64,000 bases of DNA from Nonomuraea jiangxiensis. Its GTDB lineage: Bacteria > Actinomycetota > Actinomycetes > Streptosporangiales > Streptosporangiaceae. The translations under genes and the position numbers were made by a program. Where the stretch lies: the NCBI RefSeq assembly GCF_900099965.1, contig NZ_FNDJ01000001.1, positions 684,170-748,169 of the forward strand, written 5' to 3'. Numbering within the stretch: the first letter of the stretch is position 1; every line of letters begins with the position of its first letter. The notes below the pieces were generated by a model, which was not told where the DNA came from, made no database searches, and worked only from the letters and a program-made list of their open reading frames with translations. This document shows positions 18,477 through 27,099 of the stretch, in pieces.

Positions 18477-19355
18477 TCACGCGGACGGCAGTCGTCGCAT
18501 GTCCGCACCGGGCGGCCTCATGGTCATGAGGACCCGCGCCCACGCCCCGATCAGGCGTGCGCGGCGGGGCCGGACGGTCCGGCCCAGAACGTCGTGACCG
18601 GCGGCTTCGAGCGCGGCCAGGGTCGCGTGGCCGCCCGCGACGTAACCCGCGACCGCCGTGCGGGCGAAGCCGGACAGCGAGGCGACGATCGCCTCCCCCT
18701 CGGCCAGCATCGCCCCGGCCCGTGCCGTCTGCGCGGCCACCACGTCGCGCAACCGCGGTGACGTGGTCGCCGCCGCGAGCTCGCCGATCGGGCAGCCCGC
18801 CCGGCGCAGGTCCTCTCCCGGCAGGTAGACGCGGCCGCGCCGGTAGTCCTCGCCGACGTCCTGGCAGTGCTCGATGACCTGCAGCGCCGAGCACACCTTG
18901 TCGGACAGGGCCATCCGCGGGCCGCTGACCTCCCCGAACACGTGGAGGACGAGGTGGCCGACCGGATTGGCGGAAAGCTCGCAGTAGCCGAGGAGCTCGT
19001 CGAACGTCTCGTAGCGGGTGACCGTCTGGTCACGCCGGTTGGCGTCGATGAGGCGGTGGAACGGGTCGGCGGGGATCGAGCACTCCCGGACGGTGCGGGC
19101 CAGCGCCGAGATCGGCCCGAGCCGGGGCGGGTGGCCCTGGTAGAGCCGGATCAGGTCGGCCTCGGCCTCGTCCAGCAGCTTGAGCCGGTCGTCGGGGTGC
19201 GCGTCGTCGCCCAGGTCGTCGATCGAGCGGGCGAAGCCGTAGACGGCCATGAGGTGGTCGCGGTGCCGGCGGGGCAGCAGCCGGGAGGCCACCGGGAAGT
19301 TCTCCCGGCGCGCCTTTTCCGCCAACTCCCCTGAATGGCATCGTTTCGACCGCAC
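18477..19355 (-). CDS. hpnC: Hydroxysqualene synthase HpnC
   Basis: The 292-residue protein belongs to the squalene/phytoene synthase family. RRENFPVASRLLPRR near the N-terminus is diagnostic for HpnC. The aspartate-rich motif is FARSIDDLGDDAH; the second is EHCQDVGEDYRRGRVYLP. HpnC converts presqualene diphosphate to hydroxysqualene. GTG 19355 is the first workable start; there is no strong Shine-Dalgarno in front of it, so the exact start is uncertain. An AT-rich intergenic stretch precedes it. Confidence 0.9.
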   Translation of the reverse strand: MRSKRCHSGELAEKARRENFPVASRLLPRRHRDHLMAVYGFARSIDDLGDDAHPDDRLKLLDEAEADLIRLYQGHPPRLGPISALARTVRECSIPADPFHRLIDANRRDQTVTRYETFDELLGYCELSANPVGHLVLHVFGEVSGPRMALSDKVCSALQVIEHCQDVGEDYRRGRVYLPGEDLRRAGCPIGELAAATTSPRLRDVVAAQTARAGAMLAEGEAIVASLSGFARTAVAGYVAGGHATLAALEAAGHDVLGRTVRPRRARLIGAWARVLMTMRPPGADMRRLPSA

Positions 19356-19442
19356 GACATGGAATTATCCGCCGCCGGACAGCGCAAACATGGCGGCATT
19401 GGTTCTATATTACGTTGCCCGGCGATTGGCATTTAATTTACT
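19356..19442 (-). promoter_or_regulatory. AT-rich probable promoter region of the hpnC operon
   Basis: This 87-bp gap is strikingly AT-rich for the window. On the minus strand it contains TAATAT (19412 down to 19407) as a possible -10 element about 50 bp before the hpnC start, inside a longer run of A/T (AAATTAAATG further upstream). No convincing -35 at standard spacing is seen, so a specific sigma factor is not proposed. Confidence 0.4.
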
Positions 19443-20282
19443 TCACCGCGGCGTCGGGAAGGCCGCGTTTGAATGACCACGGAAAGGGGGACTGCCCGTA
19501 ATGGAATACGCGCTCGTGAAGTGATTGGAGGCGGCCGCCCGGACACCGTGGTCGCGCAGCGGGCCCACGCTCAGGCCCATGAGCCGGCAGCGGTCCACGA
19601 GCGCGGGGAGGGCGCCGAGCGCCGATCTCCAGGAACCAGGGACGGAGGCGTGGTCGGAGTCATGGAGCAGTACGGTCGCCCCACCGCGCAGCCCACCCGC
19701 CACGGTGGCCAGCACCGAGCCGGGCGTGGCCGCCGCCTCCCAGTCGCGGCCCCAGACGGTCCACAACACGGGGTGGAGCCCCCGCAGGCGGGCGGCGAGC
19801 AGCGCTTCCAGGCTGAGCACCCCGTAGGGCGGGCGATACCAGACGGCGGGAGTCCCGGCGACCGCGCTCACCAGGTCGGCGGCCCGGCCGAGCTCCGCCG
19901 CCACCTGCCCCGGCGGGGCGATCAGCGCGTTGCCGTGCCGCCAGCCGTGCACCGCGAGTTCGTGACCCTCGGCCACGATGCGGCGGCCGAGGGGCTGGTG
20001 GCGCTCCAGCAGCTCACCGAGGACGAAGAAGGTCGCGTGGCAGCCGAGCCGCCCCAGCTCGTCCAGGAAGCGCGGGGTGGAGTCGGGATGGGGGCCGTCG
20101 TCGAAGGTGAGCGCCACATGGCGGGGGTCGCCGGCGCCGGCGAGGGCGGGCACCCGGCGCCGGACCGAGGGCAGCCAGGTGGCGGCGGGACCCACGTGCA
20201 GCAGGGCGAGGCAGGCGAGCCCGAGCGGCAGCGCGAGGCGGCCGAGCGTGGGGGATGAGACGGTACGGCGGCGCGTCCTCAT
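19443..20282 (-). CDS. Polysaccharide deacetylase (NodB domain), membrane-anchored
   Basis: The 279-residue protein starts MRTRRRTVSS followed by one membrane helix (LALPLGLACLALLHV). The NodB domain has ALTFDDGPHPD (catalytic and metal Asp), a metal-site HGWRHG, a WYRPPYG motif and LLHDSDH. Such enzymes remove N-acetyl groups from amino sugars, usually outside the membrane. It lies inside the hopanoid gene set, next to a divergent glycosyltransferase whose start overlaps its own by 35 bp, so a sugar-modification role on hopanoid or another lipid is inferred. The last ~30 residues look unrelated to the domain. Confidence 0.85.
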   Translation of the reverse strand: MRTRRRTVSSPTLGRLALPLGLACLALLHVGPAATWLPSVRRRVPALAGAGDPRHVALTFDDGPHPDSTPRFLDELGRLGCHATFFVLGELLERHQPLGRRIVAEGHELAVHGWRHGNALIAPPGQVAAELGRAADLVSAVAGTPAVWYRPPYGVLSLEALLAARLRGLHPVLWTVWGRDWEAAATPGSVLATVAGGLRGGATVLLHDSDHASVPGSWRSALGALPALVDRCRLMGLSVGPLRDHGVRAAASNHFTSAYSITGSPPFRGHSNAAFPTPR

Positions 20283-21405
20283 CCTGAGCGCGTCGATGGG
20301 CAGCGGCCACGACGGGGTCGCCACCGAGCTGGCCGCCCGGCTCGCCGCCGAGGGTGCCGATACAGAGATCATGGATGTCCTCCGGATGCTCCCGCTCCGC
20401 CTGGGACCGGCGCTGCGGCGCGGGTATCGCTGGATGATCCTGCACGCTCCCTGGCTCTACGACGTCATCTACCAGGTCTTCTTCGTCGGCAAACGGGCCG
20501 GCGGCACCTCGCCGCTGACGGCGCTCGCCGCCCCCCGGCTGCGCCGGCTCGTCGCCGCCCGTGCCCCTGACGAGGTCGTCTCGACCTTCCACCTGGCGGC
20601 GCAGCTCACGGGGCGGCTGCGCGAGCGCGGCGGGCTGCCCTGCCCGAGTACGGTGCTGGTCACGGACTTCGCGGTGCACCGGTTGTGGCTGCACCGCGGC
20701 AACGACCTGTACCTGTGCCCGAACCCCGGCGTCATCGGGGAGATCGCCGCCAGGACCGGCCGGCCGGCGCTGCACTGCGCTCCTGTCGTGCGCCCGGAGT
20801 TCGCCCGGGCGGGGGCCTTCTCAGGGGGAATGGCCGGTTCGGGGGCAGCGGCCGGCGCCGGGGGAGTGCCCGGTTCTGGCGGGGCGGCGGGCTCGGATTC
20901 CGGTGAGCGGTTCGTGCTGGTGTCGGGTGGGTCGTGGGGGGTCGGGGAGGTCATCGCGACCGCGCGTACCCTGGCGAGGTCGGGGCGGTACACGCCGCTC
21001 GTCCTGTGCGGGGACAACACCGGGCTGCGGCGCCGCCTGCGGGCCGCCGGGCTGGGCCCGGGGCTCGGGTGGCGCGACGACGTGCCGGAGCTCATGGCGG
21101 CCGCGTACGCCCTGGTCGACAACGGCTGCGGCCTGACCTGCGAGGAGGCCTTCGCCGCCGGGCTGCCGGTCGTCATCCACCGGCCCATCAGCGGCCACGG
21201 CCGGGACGGCGCGCGGGCGATGGCCAGGGCCGGGGTGAGCCTCCACACCGTCACCGCGTCCGCCCTGCTGGCCGCGCTGGACCTGCTCAGGGACGGGCGG
21301 TCGGGACAGGGTCAGGCGGGCCGGGCGGCCGCGCTGTTCTCCGCGATGCCGGCCGAGGCGGGTCTCATCTCCGCGCCCCGGGCGTCCCGGTATGGGTCTG
21401 GATGA
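20248..21405 (+). CDS. MGDG-synthase-like glycosyltransferase (GT28 family fold)
   Basis: GTG 20248 opens a 385-residue protein that begins RRRVLILSASMGSGHDGVATELAARL. This is the N-terminal motif of monogalactosyldiacylglycerol-synthase-like transferases, which share the MurG fold. TVLVTDFAVHRLWLH and the late ALVDNGCGLTCEEAFAAGLPVV (nucleotide-sugar-binding region, with the usual E) support this. A Gly/Ala-rich linker lies near residues 190-215. It is the only plus-strand gene in the hopanoid region, overlaps the deacetylase start divergently and overlaps the DMT gene convergently by 41 bp. The lipid acceptor is inferred; a hopanoid is possible. Confidence 0.82.
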   Translation: MGDETVRRRVLILSASMGSGHDGVATELAARLAAEGADTEIMDVLRMLPLRLGPALRRGYRWMILHAPWLYDVIYQVFFVGKRAGGTSPLTALAAPRLRRLVAARAPDEVVSTFHLAAQLTGRLRERGGLPCPSTVLVTDFAVHRLWLHRGNDLYLCPNPGVIGEIAARTGRPALHCAPVVRPEFARAGAFSGGMAGSGAAAGAGGVPGSGGAAGSDSGERFVLVSGGSWGVGEVIATARTLARSGRYTPLVLCGDNTGLRRRLRAAGLGPGLGWRDDVPELMAAAYALVDNGCGLTCEEAFAAGLPVVIHRPISGHGRDGARAMARAGVSLHTVTASALLAALDLLRDGRSGQGQAGRAAALFSAMPAEAGLISAPRASRYGSG

Positions 21406-22297
21406 TCGGCGACCTGGTCAGCACGATGACCCCGTAGACCAGGAGTCCGGCACCGGCCGCCTCCATCACGATCCATGGGCCGGTACGGATCGGCTCGCCG
21501 TACATCAGCGCGCCGTACAGGATGCCCGCCATGGGGTCGCTGATGGTCAACGCCGGCTGGGCGACGACGAGGGATCCGCTGTGCAGGGAGTTCTGCAGCA
21601 GGAACACGCTGCACAGGCCGGTGAACACCATCGCGTAGAGCGGCCAGGACACCGGCAGCGCACCCGGGTCGTCCTCCAGGAGCGTCACGCACTTCTTGAT
21701 GAGCGTGGCGGTGAAGGCGAAGCCGATGCCGGCGGCCACGCCCAGCGCGGCGGCCCGGAGGGGCCCGCTGGACAGGGCAGCCAGCGCCACCAGCCCGGCG
21801 ACCGTGGCCGAGGTCACCACGGCGGCGACGACCCATTCGGTGGTGTCCGGCGACCACCGCCCCGGGCCGGGAACCGCCGCGGCGAGGAACATCCCCAGGC
21901 CGGCCGAGAGCACGCCGATCGCCAGCCACGACCGCCGGTCCAGCACCGTGCCGAACGCCCAGGACAGAATGATCATGGTGAACGGGAGCTCGATCACCAG
22001 GGCCGGCTGGACCAGGGCGACGCCGCCCTGGGACAGCGCCGCCGCCTGGAAGACGAAGCCCGCGATGAGCGCCGTGATGCCCCACCGCCACAGCCGGTTC
22101 CTGACGAGTGCCCAGATCAGGCCGAGCCGCAGTCCGAGCTCCGGCGGCACCGTTCGCGCCGCTCGTCGTTGCAGGACAGACGCGCCGGCGTTGCAGGCCG
22201 CGGCGAGCACCGCCAGCAGAGCCGCAAAGATCAACGGAACCACGCTCGGCGTCGTCCGCGATGGCCTTCCCCCAAGGCGGAACTCCAGCGCCGGCAC
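21365..22297 (-). CDS. DMT-superfamily transporter
   Basis: About ten hydrophobic segments are visible in 310 residues, the layout of the drug/metabolite (EamA-like) superfamily. They start with VVPLIFAALLAVLAAACNAGASVLQRRAA and end with a GAGLLVYGVIVL helix. GTG 22297 is used as start; a GTG some 18 codons later is an alternative. It lies between hpnD and the glycosyltransferase, only 20 bp downstream of hpnD, so it is probably co-transcribed with hpnD. The substrate is unknown. Confidence 0.8.
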   Translation of the reverse strand: MPALEFRLGGRPSRTTPSVVPLIFAALLAVLAAACNAGASVLQRRAARTVPPELGLRLGLIWALVRNRLWRWGITALIAGFVFQAAALSQGGVALVQPALVIELPFTMIILSWAFGTVLDRRSWLAIGVLSAGLGMFLAAAVPGPGRWSPDTTEWVVAAVVTSATVAGLVALAALSSGPLRAAALGVAAGIGFAFTATLIKKCVTLLEDDPGALPVSWPLYAMVFTGLCSVFLLQNSLHSGSLVVAQPALTISDPMAGILYGALMYGEPIRTGPWIVMEAAGAGLLVYGVIVLTRSPIIQTHTGTPGARR

Positions 22298-22317
22298 CGG
22301 GCCGCCCTGACCATGCC

Positions 22318-23259
22318 CTATCCGCCTCTTCCGCGTCGCGCCTGGACGAGGGCACGTACCGCGACCATGGACTTCTCCCGCGTCGTCAGCGACATCCGGG
22401 TGGCCAGCGCCCGGCCCGGATCGGCGGCGATGCGGTCGAGCAGGCAGCGGTAGATCCCGGCCATGGTGGCCGTGCAGGCGGCGCTGCGCGCGTCCAGCAG
22501 GGGCAGCAGGCGCATCCCGGTCGCGAACCAGTCGCGTGCCCGGTCCGCCTCGAACCGGACGAGCCGGGCCAGGCGCTCAGGTGGATCGCTGAACCGGCCG
22601 TACGCGTCGACGTCCAGGGCGCAGCCGAACCGTTCGAGGTCCTGGACGGGCAGGTAGACCCGCTTGGCCAGCCGGTCCTCCCGCAGGTCGCGCAGGATGT
22701 TGGTGATCTGCAGGGCCACGCCGAGCGCGTCGGCGAGCGGCGTGGCCCTCCCGACGTCGTCGGTGCCGAACACCCCCAGCGACAGCCGCCCGATCGAGCC
22801 GGCGACGCACCGGCAGTAGCCGACCAGGTCGTCGAACGTGGCGTACGTCGTCCCGCGCACGTCGGCGGCGCACCCCTCGACGAGGTCCGCGAACGCCGCG
22901 AGCGGGATCGGGTAGCGGCCGGCCGCCTCCAGCAGCGCCACCAGGACGAGGTCGGAGCGGGCGGGAGCGTTCTCGCCGAGCAGTTCGGGAACCGCGGCCA
23001 GGCGTTCCAGCCGCGGCCCGGCGGGGCCGTCGCCGTCCGCGATGTCGTCGATCCGGCGGGCCAGCGCGTAGACGGCGCTCAGCGCGCGCCGTTTGGGGGC
23101 GGGCAGCAGCCGCAGGCCGTACGAGAAGTTGCGGGCCTGACTGCGCATGATCTGCTCGCAGTGCCGGTACGCGTCATCGATGTCCGCCGCCCCGTCCCCG
23201 TCGGGTGAAGAGGCGTAACCCTGCCGTCGCCACATACTCGCGGCCCGGTCGAACATCAT
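22318..23259 (-). CDS. hpnD: Presqualene diphosphate synthase HpnD
   Basis: This squalene/phytoene synthase family protein has ARRIDDIADGD as the first aspartate-rich motif and QITNILRDLREDRLAKRVYLP as the second. RNFSYGLRLLPAPKRRALSAVYA near the N-terminus is typical of HpnD, which condenses two farnesyl diphosphates to presqualene diphosphate. ATG 23259 has AAAGG about 10 bp upstream; a TTG at 23292 with GGGGGG nearby is an alternative. It is separated from hpnC by about 3 kb of non-canonical genes. Confidence 0.9.
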   Translation of the reverse strand: MMFDRAASMWRRQGYASSPDGDGAADIDDAYRHCEQIMRSQARNFSYGLRLLPAPKRRALSAVYALARRIDDIADGDGPAGPRLERLAAVPELLGENAPARSDLVLVALLEAAGRYPIPLAAFADLVEGCAADVRGTTYATFDDLVGYCRCVAGSIGRLSLGVFGTDDVGRATPLADALGVALQITNILRDLREDRLAKRVYLPVQDLERFGCALDVDAYGRFSDPPERLARLVRFEADRARDWFATGMRLLPLLDARSAACTATMAGIYRCLLDRIAADPGRALATRMSLTTREKSMVAVRALVQARRGRGG

Positions 23260-23523
23260 GGCCGCGACGGCCTTTTGCGTCGTTCCCCCCAAGACATGAG
23301 TGATGGCTGTCCGTTATGTCGCGGCAATAAACCCGCGCCTCGGGCTGATGACGCGCCCGCAGGAATCACTGGGGGAACAATTTACGGTCGGCTGAAGTAT
23401 TCACCCGGGGCCGACAATTGCCCGGTAATTTCGTGGCGCCCCGTTTTCCTGTCGCGCCGTCGCCCGGCAGGCGTGGAGAATGCCGCGTCGGCCGGACCTG
23501 TTACGGCTTAGCCGTGGCTCGGG

Positions 23524-24966
23524 CTACTTGGGGTTCTTGCCGTTGGCCTTGCCCCTGCCGGGGTGTGCGTCGCCGTGCCCGGGCGGGATGCGGCCGATCG
23601 CCTTCTTGGCCTGGCCGAACGGTGCCGGGGCCCCGGCCGGGGGCGGGGCGGGCGTACCGATGGGCTCCGGGCGTGCGGTACGGCGCTGGACCGTGACCCG
23701 CCGGGACTCCCGCTTCGCGGCGGGTGACGGCGCCGCCGTCGTGGCGGGCTCAAGGGCAGGTGTCGCCGATGGCGCGGCGGATGTGGTGGGCCTGGTCGAC
23801 GTGGTGGGCGCGGTGGACGTGGCGGGCGCGGCGGGATCGTGGCCGCCGGGTCGCGGCTCGGCCGCGGGCGGACCGGGCGACACGCCCGGCCAGAAGGTGG
23901 CGGCCAGCACGCCGAGAACCAGCGCGGCCACCACGGCCGCATGCCGCACGTTCGCGCGCCGCGCCCGGTCGAGGCTGAAGCGGGGGCTGAGATGGCGGGT
24001 GCGCTTCGGCGGGGCTGCGTCCGCGCCGGCGATGGCGCCACGGCGGGCCGCCGGCACCCAGGTGGAGGACAGGCGGTGGATCGCACGGGCCGCCGTGGAG
24101 ACGGCGAGGTCGCCGGTCTGCGGCATGTCGTCGCGGGAGGGGAGGGAGACCCACCGCAGCTGGCGGCGGGCGGCGGCGATGCCGGTGCGGCAGGCCGGGT
24201 CCTTGTCCAGCAGGCCCGCGATGAGGGGGGCCAGAGGTCCGGCACGCTGGAAGGGGGCCGGGTCGGCGGTCAGTACGGCGCTGATCGTGGCCAGGGCGCT
24301 GCCCTGCTCGAACGGGGAGCGCCCCTCGACCGCCGCGTACAGCAGCACGCCCAGCGACCACAGGTCCGTCTGCGGCGTCGGCGGGCCGCCGCGCGCGCGT
24401 TCGGGGGCGATGTAGGCGGGCGTGCCGACCACGATGCCCTCCTGGGTCAGGCCCAGCGGTTGCTCCAGGCTGGTGGCCAGGCCGAAGTCGGTCAGCACGG
24501 CGTGGCGTTCGCCGGCGTCCAGGAGGATGTTGGCGGGCTTGACGTCGCGGTGCACGATGCCGGCGGCGTGCGCGGCCTTCAGGGCGTCCAGTAGTTGCAG
24601 GCCCAGCGCGGCCACGGCGGTGGGCGACAGCGGCCCGCGTTCGGCGAGGACGTCGGCCAGGGTGGGGGCCGAGACGAGCTGGAGCACGATCCACGGTCGT
24701 TCGTCGGCCTCCACGACGTCGTACACGGTGGCGATGTGCGGGTGGGACAGCCGGGCGGCCAGCCGGGCCTCGGTCATGGTGCGGCCGAGCAGCGCCTCGC
24801 GTTCCGAGGGCGGCCGGTGCTGCAGCGTGACCTCCTTGACGGCCACGGGGCGGTCGAGCAGCTCATCGTGGCCGCGCCAGACACGGCCCATGCCGCCCTG
24901 GCCCAGCTCGGCCTGGAGCCGGTAGCGGCCGGCCAGCAACCAACCCTCGTAGCGCGGAACCGACAT
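23524..24966 (-). CDS. Ser/Thr protein kinase (PknB-like), single-pass membrane
   Basis: The kinase domain (residues 14-270) has a Gly-rich loop (LGQGGMGRVW), Lys44 in VAVKEV, HRDVKPANI at 139-146 and DFG at 160-162, so it should be active. A juxtamembrane Ser/Pro/Arg-rich region leads to one transmembrane helix at about 341-359. The extracellular part is Pro/Thr/Ala-rich and disordered-looking, without PASTA repeats. It ends in basic KAIGRIPPGHGDAHPGRGK. It is transcribed away from the lysR gene and toward hpnD. The substrates are unknown. Confidence 0.9.
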   Translation of the reverse strand: MSVPRYEGWLLAGRYRLQAELGQGGMGRVWRGHDELLDRPVAVKEVTLQHRPPSEREALLGRTMTEARLAARLSHPHIATVYDVVEADERPWIVLQLVSAPTLADVLAERGPLSPTAVAALGLQLLDALKAAHAAGIVHRDVKPANILLDAGERHAVLTDFGLATSLEQPLGLTQEGIVVGTPAYIAPERARGGPPTPQTDLWSLGVLLYAAVEGRSPFEQGSALATISAVLTADPAPFQRAGPLAPLIAGLLDKDPACRTGIAAARRQLRWVSLPSRDDMPQTGDLAVSTAARAIHRLSSTWVPAARRGAIAGADAAPPKRTRHLSPRFSLDRARRANVRHAAVVAALVLGVLAATFWPGVSPGPPAAEPRPGGHDPAAPATSTAPTTSTRPTTSAAPSATPALEPATTAAPSPAAKRESRRVTVQRRTARPEPIGTPAPPPAGAPAPFGQAKKAIGRIPPGHGDAHPGRGKANGKNPK

Positions 24967-25216
24967 AGCGCCCGGCCTACCCGATCATTGCGGGCTCATG
25001 CAACCTCTTTCGTATGACCTGCCGACTGCGCAGGCCGGAGGGTGCGGACTTCCGGCCCCGTCGGGGACACGCACCCCGCCACGGGGACGCCTCTCGGCTC
25101 GGGTGGCGCAGATCGTCGGCGGCGGCCAGGCTCGGTCCCCACCTATGACAGCGTGACCGAGCTCCCAGGACCGGCCGCCGAGACCGCCAATAGGGAGCCC
25201 TCCGCCGACGGGCTGC

Positions 25217-26158
25217 TCACCCCAGGCGGGCGTGGTCGATCTCGGGGATCCAGTGGTGCCGGTCGGCCGGATCGGGGCGGTGCGCGGGCCGTATCTGGCC
25301 GAGCAGGATGCGCAGGAGAGGGTGGCGGTTGCGGCGGTGCCAGACCAGCGACCACGGCATCAGCGGCACCGGCTCGATGATGGGGATGCGCCGCAGCCCG
25401 CTGCCTGCGGGATCGATGCTCATCTCGCCCAGCCCGACGGCCTCCTTCTCACCCAGGAACTGCTCCACCAGATGCCGCAGCCCGATCGCGGGCGCGTTGA
25501 ACTTCAGCGGGACGTCCAACCGGTCGGCCAGGCGCCTCAGGTAGCCGCGCCACTCGGCGGCGCCCGCGGGGTCGGGCATCGCGATGCCGCCCGCGCGCAG
25601 GTCGGCGGGGCGCAACCGGCTCTTCCCCGCCAGGACATGATCCTCGGGTACGAACGCCGCCAGCGGCTCAAGGCGCACCAGCCGGTACGCCAGGTCCTCC
25701 GGCCACGGCCCCGGCAGGTCGTGCACCCGCCCGAAGGCGGCGTCGATCTCCTGCCGGCGCAGCGCGGGCACCGCGACCGCCAGGCCCTGCCGCATGCTCA
25801 GCTCCACCCGCAGCCGGGGATCGCGCTCGCTGGCCTCGCGGACCATGCGCAGCGGCGTGAACCGCTCGTCGTAGACGTCGACGCGCACGGGCTCGTCCGG
25901 CGGGCGCACCGTCCCCACGGCCCGGTCGAACGCCGCCAGCGCCTCCACCGCCGGCGCCAGGAACCGCCGCCCGGCCGCCGTCAGATCGACCGACCGGGTG
26001 GTGCGCTCGAACAGCGGCGTGCCCAGCGCCTCCTCCAGCCGGCGGATCCGCTTGGACAGCGCCTGCTGGGTGAGGAACAGCCGCGCCGCCGCCCTGCCGA
26101 AGTGCAGCTCCTGGGCCGCCGAGACGAAGGCCCGCAGGCCCGGGATGTCGGCGTCCAT
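25217..26158 (-). CDS. LysR-family transcriptional regulator
   Basis: The 313-residue protein has the LysR winged helix at its N-terminus (LRAFVSAAQELHFGRAAARLFLTQQALSKRIRRLEEALG) and a periplasmic-binding-protein-like effector domain after it. ATG 26158 is chosen over an upstream TTG because LysR proteins start just before this helix. It is divergent from a metallo-beta-lactamase-fold gene. A perfect inverted repeat lies 17 bp upstream of its start and is the likely binding site, so it probably represses itself and controls the neighbour. Confidence 0.9.
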   Translation of the reverse strand: MDADIPGLRAFVSAAQELHFGRAAARLFLTQQALSKRIRRLEEALGTPLFERTTRSVDLTAAGRRFLAPAVEALAAFDRAVGTVRPPDEPVRVDVYDERFTPLRMVREASERDPRLRVELSMRQGLAVAVPALRRQEIDAAFGRVHDLPGPWPEDLAYRLVRLEPLAAFVPEDHVLAGKSRLRPADLRAGGIAMPDPAGAAEWRGYLRRLADRLDVPLKFNAPAIGLRHLVEQFLGEKEAVGLGEMSIDPAGSGLRRIPIIEPVPLMPWSLVWHRRNRHPLLRILLGQIRPAHRPDPADRHHWIPEIDHARLG

Positions 26159-26174
26159 GCCCGGTAGCCTCGGC

Positions 26175-26193
26175 TGACAACGGCTGGTTGTCA
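26175..26193. promoter_or_regulatory. Probable LysR-type operator
   Basis: TGACAAC (26175-26181) and GTTGTCA (26187-26193) form a perfect 7-bp inverted repeat with a 5-bp spacer. It sits in the 124-bp gap between the divergent lysR and hydrolase genes. Location and symmetry match a LysR regulatory site, and the left arm reads as part of a longer T...A interrupted dyad. Confidence 0.6.
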
Positions 26194-26282
26194 ATCCGGG
26201 CCCAAGCCTTGTTGGACGGCGCCCGCTGACGCCGGGTTGGCTGGTCGCTCGACGTCATCAGGTCGGCGAAGGGATCGGGCTC

Positions 26283-26981
26283 TTGGACATCGTGGAGATC
26301 CGACGCGAACTGCACCTGCTGCGGCTGGAGTTCGGGCAGGCGTACCTGTGGCACGACGCGGATGGGCTCACGCTGGTGGACACGGGCATCGCCACCTCCG
26401 GCGCGGAGATCGCCGAGGCGATCGGCCGGCTCGGGCTGCGTACGGACGCCGTACGGCAGGTCGTGCTCACCCACTACCACGAGGACCACTGCGGCGGCGC
26501 CGCGTCCGTGGCCCTGTGGGGTGACGTGACGGTGATGGCGCACCGGCTGGAGGCTCCGGTGATCCGGGGCGAGCGGTCCGCGCCGCCGCCGAACTTCACC
26601 GACGAGGAGCGGGCGCTGCACCGCGGCCTCGGCGCCCATCTGCTGCCGCCCGCCCCGCCGTGCCGGGTCGACCGCGAGCTGCGGGACGGCGACGTGATCG
26701 ACTTCGGCGGCGGCGCACGGGTGATCGCCACGCCGGGGCACACCGACGGCAGCATCGCCCTCCACCTGCCACGGGCGGGCGTCCTGTTCACCGGCGACAC
26801 CGTGGCACACGTCAACGGGCAGGTCATGCCGGGGGTGTTCAACATGGACCGCCAGGAGATGCTCAGGTCGTTCCGCCGGCTCGCGGAGGTCGGGGCCCAG
26901 GTGGCCTGCGTCGGACACGGCGAGCCCGTCGTCGGGGCGGACGCGTTGCTGCGAGAAGTGGCACGGAACATTCAGGAGTGA
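26283..26981 (+). CDS. Metallo-beta-lactamase-fold hydrolase
   Basis: The 232-residue protein contains the metal-binding motif THYHEDHCGG (HxHxDH) at about residues 61-70. A further His in ATPGHTDGS, Asp in FTGDTVAH and a terminal VGHGEPV complete the glyoxalase II-like set. It should be a cytoplasmic metal-dependent hydrolase (thioester, lactone or similar); the substrate is unknown. TTG 26283 has GAAGGGA upstream; GTG 26292 is an alternative start. The divergent lysR gene likely controls it. Confidence 0.85.
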   Translation: MDIVEIRRELHLLRLEFGQAYLWHDADGLTLVDTGIATSGAEIAEAIGRLGLRTDAVRQVVLTHYHEDHCGGAASVALWGDVTVMAHRLEAPVIRGERSAPPPNFTDEERALHRGLGAHLLPPAPPCRVDRELRDGDVIDFGGGARVIATPGHTDGSIALHLPRAGVLFTGDTVAHVNGQVMPGVFNMDRQEMLRSFRRLAEVGAQVACVGHGEPVVGADALLREVARNIQE

Positions 26982-27004
26982 TGGGATGTGTCCGTTTTTA
27001 ACCC

Positions 27005-27033
27005 GTGACAGAAGGTTCGTCTGATCCTACAAT
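27005..27033 (+). promoter_or_regulatory. Sigma-70 type promoter for LVIVD gene
   Basis: GTGACA (27005-27010) and TACAAT (27028-27033) are separated by exactly 17 bp, close to the housekeeping consensus. Transcription would start near 27040, leaving a leader of about 60 nt before GTG 27100. Confidence 0.6.
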
Positions 27034-27099
27034 CGTGCCACCTGTGATCTTTGGCCGCGCGGTGTCCAGTTTCACCGCGGGGCCTCTAGGGAGTGTTCG

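Noticed and set aside
23360..23410. GGAAC ... GTATT pair resembling an ECF sigma promoter on the plus strand
   Set aside because: No plus-strand gene lies downstream, so it is probably chance within the upstream region of hpnD.
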